In this document: positions 6,214 to 10,972 of the stretch, piece after piece
Layout: each line of letters opens with the position of its first letter
Numbering within the stretch: position 1 is the stretch's first letter
Source: Actinomycetota bacterium
GTDB lineage: Bacteria > Actinomycetota > Nitriliruptoria > Nitriliruptorales > JAHWKO01
Assembly (NCBI GenBank): GCA_019347855.1
Contig: JAHWKO010000077.1
Span: forward strand, 1-10,972
Direction: 5' to 3'
DNA: 10,972 bases
The notes under the pieces: model-generated
The model's database searches: none
What the model saw: only the letters and a program-made list of their open reading frames with translations
What the model was told of the DNA's origin: nothing
Position numbers and translations under genes: made by a program

Positions 6214-7736
6214 CCCGCACGTCGACCGTGTGCCACCCCGTGGCACCGTCGGGGAAGGGCCGCTGACGCGTGCGCTGCTGAACCTCGCCACGGCCGTCGG
6301 TCGCGCGTACCTGGATCGTGTGCGGACCGGGCCGGGCGACCCACGGTCGGCGCCACTGGATCCACGCGTCGTCCGACAGGGGCTCGCTGAGCTCCGCCTC
6401 CTCCCACGGGTCCTCGTCGACGCGGACCTCGACCTTCTCGATCCCCACGTTGGGGGCCCAGGCCACCCCCGCGATCGTGTGCTCCCCACTCCATGCCCCC
6501 GGGGCGGGGGACGTCGATCCGTGACTGGGTCTTGACCGGCCCTTCCTTCGCCCATCCGCGTGGGACCCAGTAGGCGTCGAACGCCTCCCACGTGGTGAGC
6601 TCGATCTCGGTCAGCCACTTCGTCGCGGACACGTACCCGTACAGCCCCGGGACGATCAGGCGCGCCGGGAACCCGTGCTCGTTCGGCAGCGGTTCGCCGT
6701 TCATCCCGACCGCCAGGAGCGAACCGCGACCGTCGAAGGCCGCCTCGCTGGGGAAACCGGCGGTCCAGCCGTCGAACGCACGGCCCACGACCTGACTCGC
6801 ACCTTCCTGCACACCCGCGAGATCGAGCACGTCGACGAGAGGCACCCCCGTCCACGCCGCGTTCCCGACCAGCCCTCCACCGACCTCGTTCGAGACGCAC
6901 GCGATCGTCACGTACCGCTCGACCAGCGGCATCGCGAGGATGTCCTGGTAGGTCAGCTCGACCTCACGGTCGACCAGTCCCGTGATGCGCAGCCGCCAGG
7001 TCTTGGGGTCGAGACGGGGGATCGTCAGGCGGGTGTCGATGCGGTAGAAGCGGTCGTTCGGCACGACGATCGGGGTGAGTCGGGAGACCTCCTCGAACGC
7101 CGCGGGTGGCGACGGTGCGGCGACCGGGTCCTGCGGCGGCGGCAGGGTCACGTCCGCTACCGATGAGCCGGCGGTCCGCTGGATCAGGAGCCGACCGACG
7201 GCGAGCCCGATCAGGGCGCTAGCCGCGAGCCCGACGCTCCAGGTGATGAAGTCCCGACGCTCGTCGTCGTAGACCACGACCCCGTCCGGTTCGCCCAGCT
7301 GGAGCAGTCGCTCAACCGCCAGGACGCCGGCGGCGACCCCTACGGCCAGGACGACCGCGGCCCGGACCGTTCCGACCCCCGGGGACTCGAGCGCGGCGAA
7401 CCACCCCAGGACACCGAACCCGCCGAACACGATCCGGACGAGGCCCTTCCGGGCGGTCTCCACCGCGCCCGCCCCAGCCCCGATGGCGACCGCGACGACG
7501 ACGATCCCGACGTTGAGGGCGAGCTTGTCGCTGGTGCCGAGGAGCGCGATCGCGGTCCGTTCCACGACGCCCGGGACGCGCTCGATGAACGAGCCGCCGA
7601 TCGCGACGATGGCCGAGGGGGCGCCCCCGATCAGGCCCGCGAGGACCTCGATCGTGCCGAGCGCGACCAGGACACCGACCATCCCCGCGGTCGCACCGCG
7701 GCCGGGGGACACCCGCCGCTCGTTCGGCTCGGTCAC
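6206..7736 (-). CDS. Membrane molybdopterin-dependent oxidoreductase (sulfite-oxidase fold), frameshifted here
   Basis: An actinobacterial Moco oxidoreductase of about 509 residues once a one-base frameshift is corrected. Helices lie near residues 18-38, 72-92, 97-117, 122-144 and 163-185. The Moco domain (about 220-400) holds the molybdenum ligand C280 in TIACVSNEVGGG, then WTGVPL and HGFPARLIVPGLYGY. The C-terminal Ig-like domain is read from 6206 to about 6495. The reading frame breaks at the CCCCC-GGGG run (6496-6504). Removing one base of the C run joins RIDVPRPG to AWSGEHTIAGVAWAPN and restores the family's usual ending. Uncorrected, the frame runs on through the MarR gene as non-homologous sequence to 6114. 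R160-R161 in ERRDFI directly precede helix 5, a Tat-like signal, so the Moco domain should face outside. The start is GTG 7736 with AGGAG four bases upstream. The substrate is unknown; sulfite is possible. Confidence 0.88.
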
Positions 7737-7802
7737 GCCGCTCCTGGAGATGGGTCTCTCCGCACTAACGGCGGCTCGTCCCCAGGTGTTCCATCAGAAA
7801 GC

Positions 7803-7832
7803 GGGCCGTGGCATCAGGCCACCGTACGGCCC
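7803..7832 (-). terminator. Hairpin overlapping the response-regulator stop codon
   Basis: GGGCCGT (7803-7809) and ACGGCCC (7826-7832) form a 7-bp stem. An alternative inner stem, GTGGC/GCCAC (7808-7812/7818-7822), has a 5-nt loop holding most of the response-regulator stop codon (7816-7814). It lies between the response regulator and the molybdoenzyme gene. Only a short TTT follows on the minus strand, so complete termination is doubtful; attenuation or mRNA 3'-end protection is possible. Confidence 0.25.
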
Positions 7833-8191
7833 ATCAGGACCCGGTCGATCTCGGCCATCAGCATGTCGTGCTCGAGCGGCTTCGTCAGGTAGGAGGCGAC
7901 CCCGGCCTGCCAGCCGGACCACACGTCCTGCTCGCTCGCGCAGGCCGTGAGCATCACGATGGGGATCTCCTGGGTGGGCTCGCTCTGCCGCAGGAGCTCC
8001 GCCGCCTCGATCCCGCTCATGATGGGCATCATGACGTCCATCAGGATCACGTCGGGCCCGAGCTCCCGCGCCTTGACGACGGCTTCGGACCCGTCTTCCG
8101 CCGTCGCGACCTCGAACCCCTCGAAGGACAGGGACAGCTCGAGCATCAAGCGGATCGCGGCGTCATCATCGACGACCAGCACTCGGACCAC
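7814..8191 (-). CDS. Single-domain response regulator (CheY-like receiver)
   Basis: A 125-residue receiver domain with no output domain. Canonical residues are all present: the acidic pair D8/D9 (VVDDD), the phosphoacceptor D52 (ILMDVMMP), T82 (MLTA), Y101 and K104 (YLTKP). It should be phosphorylated on D52 and act through protein-protein contacts, since there is no DNA-binding domain. No histidine kinase is in the window, so the partner is unknown. The start is GTG 8191 with GAAGG seven bases upstream (plus 8199-8203). It lies 77 nt upstream of the molybdoenzyme start on the same strand, but the hairpin over its stop makes cotranscription uncertain. The repeat cluster at 8254-8303 lies in its upstream region. 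Confidence 0.94.
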   Translation of the reverse strand: MVRVLVVDDDAAIRLMLELSLSFEGFEVATAEDGSEAVVKARELGPDVILMDVMMPIMSGIEAAELLRQSEPTQEIPIVMLTACASEQDVWSGWQAGVASYLTKPLEHDMLMAEIDRVLMGRTVA

Positions 8192-8253
8192 GGATCGACC
8201 TTCGTTCGGGGACCCGCTGTAACCTCGGAAGTTCTCCGACGACTCTGCGTAGC

Positions 8254-8303
8254 GAACCGGGACCAGATCGGGATGGTCCCGTTCCCCGTCACGGGACTAG
8301 TCC
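8254..8303. promoter_or_regulatory. Cluster of three overlapping inverted repeats
   Basis: Hairpin A pairs 8254-8265 with 8274-8284: 11 base pairs with one bulged C and an 8-nt loop. Hairpin B pairs GTCCCGT (8276-8282) with ACGGGAC (8291-8297), also with an 8-nt loop. It reuses the 3' arm of A, so A and B cannot form together. GGACTAGTCC (8294-8303) is a perfect palindrome sharing bases with B. The shared core is GGGAC/GTCCC in alternating orientation. The cluster lies 63-112 bp upstream of the response regulator and downstream of the thiamine-binding gene. It could be an attenuator, a multi-site operator or a terminator lacking a T-tract. Confidence 0.5.
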
Positions 8304-8351
8304 TCTGGGATGGGTCCGGTGACGTCCGGGCACCTCAGCGCCCGTACAGAC

Positions 8352-8377
8352 CCGTCAGACCGCCCGGGCGAGCACGG
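8352..8377 (-). terminator. Dyad after the thiamine-binding gene
   Basis: The perfect palindrome CGCCCGGGCG (8361-8370) is flanked by CCGT (8352-8355) and ACGG (8374-8377). It begins 13 nt after the thiamine-binding stop codon on the minus strand. The position suits a terminator, but the inner palindrome has no loop bases and no T-run follows. Function is uncertain. Confidence 0.25.
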
Positions 8378-8389
8378 CAACGAGCAACC

Positions 8390-8680
8390 TCACGACAGGT
8401 GCCGCTCGACCGCCTGGACCTTCGAGGTCAGCCCGTCCTCGACGCCCGGTCGGTGGTCGATCTTGATGACCACCCCCACGCGGGGAGCGCGTTCCGCGGT
8501 CCGCTCGACGCACCGGTGTATCACCTCCATCACCTCGTCCCACTCCCCTTCGATGTTCGTGAACATGGCGTTCAGCTCGTACGGGAGACCGCTCTCGCGG
8601 ACGATCCGGACGCAGTCGGCGACAGCCTCGGAGACCGAGTCACCGACCCCTCCGGGGCTGATGGAGAACGCGGCGATCAT
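8390..8680 (-). CDS. MTH1187-type thiamine-binding protein
   Basis: A 96-residue single-domain protein of the thiamine_BP (MTH1187/YkoF-like) family. The N-terminal MIAAFSISPGG with VSEAVADCVRIVRESGLPYELN is typical of the first strand and helix. MFTNIEGEWDEVMEVIHRC and RVGVVIKIDHRPG give the remaining conserved strands of the ferredoxin-like fold. Family members form oligomers and bind thiamine or related ligands in the cytoplasm; the physiological role is poorly defined. Length is normal for the family. The start ATG 8680 is well supported by GGAGG seven bases upstream (plus 8688-8692). An in-frame extension further upstream on this strand runs through the ModA gene and is non-homologous. 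The gene is divergent from the ModA-like lipoprotein, with 59 bp between their start codons. Confidence 0.9.
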   Translation of the reverse strand: MIAAFSISPGGVGDSVSEAVADCVRIVRESGLPYELNAMFTNIEGEWDEVMEVIHRCVERTAERAPRVGVVIKIDHRPGVEDGLTSKVQAVERHLS

Positions 8681-8707
8681 CGGGCAACCTCCGGGTCGGG
8701 GTCCCGC

Positions 8708-8714
8708 CATACTG
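8708..8714. promoter_or_regulatory. Candidate back-to-back -10 elements in the divergent gap
   Basis: CATACT (plus, 8708-8713) and CAGTAT (minus, 8714-8709) both fit a loose -A---T -10 pattern. They are the only AT-rich bases in the 59-bp gap between the thiamine-binding and ModA-like genes. Each would give a leader of about 20 nt. Overlapping divergent promoters would make the two genes share control. The evidence is weak because no -35 elements are clear. Confidence 0.3.
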
Positions 8715-8739
8715 CCGTCCGTCGTCGAGCGGAGCAGCC

Positions 8740-9525
8740 GTGTCCCATGCATCCACGCGCGTCGTGGTGGCGCTGGGTCTGCTGCTGGGGCTGTCCGGTG
8801 GCCCGGCCTGCGACCAGCGCGACGACCAGGTCGTGATCCTCGTGGCGGCCTCCCTGGCCGACGTGGCCGCCGATCTCGTCGACGCGTGGGGCGGCGACGC
8901 CGTGATCTCCGAGGGCGGCTCGCAGGTGCTCGCCACGCAGGTACGGGCTGGCGCCCCGGCCGATCTGCTGCTGTCAGCGGACCCGTCGATCGCCGGGTCC
9001 CTGGCCGACGACGGGTTCGCCGGCCCCCCGACCCCCGTGGCCCGGAACGGCCTGGCGGTCGTGGCGCGGGCCGGAAGCGACGTCGATGGGGTGACCGATC
9101 TCGCGGCGACGGGACTACGGGTCGTCCTGGCCGACGAGGCGGTGCCGTTGGGGGGTTACACCCGACAGGCCCTCGCGGCCCTCGAGCGCGACGGCTTGGC
9201 CCCGAGGGGCTTCGCGCGCCAGGTGCTGACCGGTGCTGACTCCCTGGAGGACGATGCCCGCACGGTCCTCGCGAAGGTCTCCTCCGGGGAGGCCGATGCG
9301 GCGATCGTCTACCGCACCGACGCGACCGCGGCCGAGCGAGCCGGCGCGGACGTGCGCACGATCGCGTGGCCGCCGGAGGCGGACGTCGCCGCGACCTACA
9401 CCGCGCAGGTGCTCGATGACGCCGCCAACCGCGGACCTGCAGAGGGGTTCGTGACGTTCCTGCGTTCACCGGACGCGACCGAGATCTGGCGATCGCACGG
9501 CTTCGTCCCGATCAACGATCCGTGA
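8740..9525 (+). CDS. modA: Molybdate-type ABC transporter substrate-binding lipoprotein (ModA-like)
   Basis: A 261-residue periplasmic-binding-type protein. The hydrophobic N-terminus (residues 8-21) ends in GGPAC with C24, a slightly atypical lipobox consistent with membrane anchoring. ModA motifs follow in order: VAASLAD (S38), SEGGSQVLATQVRAGAPADL with S61, SADPS, RNGLAVVA, and VSSGEADAAIVYRTDA with Y191. S38, S61 and Y191 match the oxyanion-binding Ser/Ser/Tyr positions of E. coli ModA. Tungstate or another oxyanion is possible. The start is GTG 8740 with GGAG five bases upstream. No modB or modC follows: the next gene encodes an NfeD protease. The permease and ATPase must be elsewhere, or the protein works as an orphan. 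Its proximity to a molybdoenzyme gene supports the molybdate assignment. The gene symbol is by family resemblance. Confidence 0.87.
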   Translation: MSHASTRVVVALGLLLGLSGGPACDQRDDQVVILVAASLADVAADLVDAWGGDAVISEGGSQVLATQVRAGAPADLLLSADPSIAGSLADDGFAGPPTPVARNGLAVVARAGSDVDGVTDLAATGLRVVLADEAVPLGGYTRQALAALERDGLAPRGFARQVLTGADSLEDDARTVLAKVSSGEADAAIVYRTDATAAERAGADVRTIAWPPEADVAATYTAQVLDDAANRGPAEGFVTFLRSPDATEIWRSHGFVPINDP

Positions 9526-9566
9526 CCTCGGCGGCGAGGAGGGCCGCGGTACGCCAGGATGTAGGT

Positions 9567-10910
9567 ATGAGGACCCCGACGAGGACGCGTCGGGTTGCGG
9601 CGGCCCTTGCCGCTGCGGCCTGTGTGTGGCTGCTGCTCGGCGCCTTCCCGTCCGCCGCCCAGGACGACGCAGACCCGTCCGTGCTCGTGACCGAAGCGAC
9701 CGGTCCGGTCACGCCCGTCATGGCCGCGCACCTCGAGGACGCACTCGCCGAAGCCTCCTCCGCCGGTCACGACGCGGTCCTGCTGCGGATCGACACACCG
9801 GGCGGTCTCGTGACATCGATGCGCGACATCGTGAAGGGCTTCCTGAACGCCTCGACCCCGGTCATCGTCTGGGTGGGGCCGTCCGGCGGCGGCGCAGCAT
9901 CCGCTGGCTACGTCATCACGAGCGCCGCGCACGTCGCCGCCATGGCCCCCGGGACCAACATCGGCGCCGCCACCCCGATCGACGTGCAGGGCGGCGAGGT
10001 CCTCGACAAGGTCGTCAACGACGCCGTCTCGTACGCACGAGCCGTCGCGGCAGCACGCGACCGCAACGCCGACTTCGCGGAGGAGGCGACGCGGGACGGC
10101 GCCTCCGTCGCCGCGAGCGAGGCCGTCGAACGGGACATCGTCGATCTGCTCGCCGAAAGCCAGGAGCAGCTGCTCGACGAGATCGACGGTCGCAAGGTCG
10201 AGCTCGCCGGCGGGCAGATCGTCGAGCTGACGACCGCGGGGGCGCGGACGGTCCCCTACGACGCCGCGTGGACCCGGCGGGTGCTCCAGTGGCTGGCCGA
10301 CCCGAACGTGGCGTTCCTCTTCATGTCGATCGGGACGCTCGGGATCCTGTACGAGCTCGCCCAGCCCGGGATCGGGGCAGGAGCCGTCGTCGGGGTGATC
10401 CTGATCCTCCTGGCGCTCTTCTCGCTGTCGGTGCTCCCGGTGAACGCGGTCGGGGTCGCGCTGCTGATCCTGGCCGCCGTGCTGTTCCTCGGTGAGGTGT
10501 TCGCCCCGGGGATCGGTGTCATGGCCGCCGGCGGGACCGTGGCGCTGCTGCTAGGTGGCCTGTTCCTGTTCCAGCGCCCCACCGGCATCGGCATCGACCT
10601 GATCGTGCTCGTGCCGACCGTCGTGCTCGCCGGCCTCGCCGCCGGCGGCCTCGCCTGGCTGGCGGCAAACACGCGCGGCGCCCCGTCCACCGCCGGCACG
10701 GACGCGTTCACCGGCGAGACCACCGAGGTCCGGCGGATCCGCGACGGTCGGGCACAGATCTTCATCGGGGGATCCTGGTGGAACGCCCGGACCCGGGACG
10801 GACACGACCTCGAAGAGGGCGAGACCGTCCGGATCGTCGGGCAGGACAACCTGGATCTGATCGTCGAGGCGACCGCCTCGCACACCGCTGAGCAGGAGGG
10901 ATCGACGTGA
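9567..10910 (+). CDS. NfeD-family membrane-bound serine protease
   Basis: A 447-residue long-form NfeD protein. A Sec signal peptide (1-31, hydrophobic core AAALAAAACVWLLLGAF, likely cut after PSAA or nearby) is followed by a ClpP/SppA-like protease domain (about 38-215). IDTPGG (75-80) binds substrate, S112 in AASAG is the nucleophile, and K148 in DKVVND is the likely general base, matching the Ser-Lys dyad known from PH1510. MAPGTNIGAATP is also typical. Four or more membrane segments span about 245-365. A C-terminal OB-fold NfeD domain (about 378-437) contains GETTEV, GGSWWNAR and EEGETVRIVG. ATG 9567 with AGGA seven bases upstream and a clean signal peptide was preferred over GTG 9522, which overlaps the ModA stop and lacks a ribosome-binding site. 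Long NfeD proteases cleave SPFH/stomatin proteins, and the next gene appears to be one. Confidence 0.94.
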   Translation: MRTPTRTRRVAAALAAAACVWLLLGAFPSAAQDDADPSVLVTEATGPVTPVMAAHLEDALAEASSAGHDAVLLRIDTPGGLVTSMRDIVKGFLNASTPVIVWVGPSGGGAASAGYVITSAAHVAAMAPGTNIGAATPIDVQGGEVLDKVVNDAVSYARAVAAARDRNADFAEEATRDGASVAASEAVERDIVDLLAESQEQLLDEIDGRKVELAGGQIVELTTAGARTVPYDAAWTRRVLQWLADPNVAFLFMSIGTLGILYELAQPGIGAGAVVGVILILLALFSLSVLPVNAVGVALLILAAVLFLGEVFAPGIGVMAAGGTVALLLGGLFLFQRPTGIGIDLIVLVPTVVLAGLAAGGLAWLAANTRGAPSTAGTDAFTGETTEVRRIRDGRAQIFIGGSWWNARTRDGHDLEEGETVRIVGQDNLDLIVEATASHTAEQEGST

Positions 10911-10972
10911 GCCCAGTCGTCATCGGCATCGGCGCGGTGGTGGTCATCCTCGCCATCGTGCTCGTCAACTCG
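10907..10972 (+). CDS. SPFH/slipin (band 7) protein, 5' end only
   Basis: Only the first 22 codons lie in the window. They encode a short polar start and one hydrophobic segment, SPVVIGIGAVVVILAIVLVN, which fits the N-terminal membrane anchor of slipin/stomatin-like proteins. The start is GTG 10907, overlapping the NfeD stop as GTGA. AGGAGG (10894-10899) lies seven bases upstream, the strongest ribosome-binding site in the window. The identity rests mainly on the conserved NfeD-SPFH gene pairing; the visible residues alone could be any membrane anchor. Confidence 0.65.
   Translation, partial: MSPVVIGIGAVVVILAIVLVNS

Noticed and set aside
8192..8389. TPP riboswitch near the thiamine-binding gene
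   Set aside because: The region is downstream of that gene rather than upstream, and I could not find the conserved THI-box core on either strand.
8390..9469. Long minus-strand frame that would extend the thiamine-binding protein by about 260 residues
   Set aside because: The extension is antisense to the ModA-like gene and almost pure Arg/Pro/Gly. The conserved domain starts at ATG 8680 behind a strong GGAGG.
9522..9566. GTG start for the NfeD gene overlapping the ModA stop as GTGA
   Set aside because: It has no ribosome-binding site and would put 15 charged residues before the signal peptide. ATG 9567 has AGGA at good spacing.

Overview
The window is very GC-rich DNA with dense, short-spaced genes, frequent GTG starts and families typical of Actinomycetota (a PRK12834-type flavin dehydrogenase, a five-helix membrane molybdoenzyme, an MTH1187-type thiamine-binding protein). 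A deep-branching, non-Streptomyces actinobacterium is my best guess; the sequence does not name a genus. I see no insertion sequence, integrase, CRISPR array or phage gene.

Layout. 1-402: a triple 11-bp tandem repeat, a minus-strand tRNA with anticodon CAT and encoded CCA, and an orphan 42-residue C-terminal remnant of a VOC/glyoxalase-fold protein. 403-3056 (+): a two-gene unit of an FAD-dependent dehydrogenase and an extended-SDR epimerase/reductase. 3090-5627 (-): a two-gene unit in which a phosphofructokinase with pyrophosphate-type active-site residues precedes a metallo-beta-lactamase/double-rhodanese protein. 5752-6213 (+): a MarR regulator, divergent from the kinase. 6206-8680 (-): a membrane molybdopterin oxidoreductase (frameshifted in this sequence), a single-domain response regulator and a thiamine-binding protein, in order of increasing coordinate. 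8740-10972 (+): a ModA-like binding lipoprotein, an NfeD-type membrane serine protease and the first 22 codons of what is probably its SPFH/slipin partner.

How the genes may work together. The MBL-rhodanese protein resembles persulfide-handling enzymes, the molybdoenzyme belongs to the sulfite-oxidase fold, and a molybdate-type binding protein lies nearby. A loose sulfur-oxidation theme (persulfide to sulfite to sulfate) with molybdenum supply is possible, but this is inference: the genes are in separate transcription units and their substrates cannot be read from sequence. The NfeD/SPFH pair is a standard membrane-quality-control operon.

The most notable points are the single-base frameshift at a C/G run in the molybdoenzyme gene, its five-helix architecture with a twin-arginine pair before the last helix, the Asp/Lys pair marking the kinase as probably pyrophosphate-dependent, missing metal-ligand and rhodanese residues in the MBL protein, and a cluster of three overlapping, partly mutually exclusive inverted repeats at 8254-8303. 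I found no convincing wholly new system.
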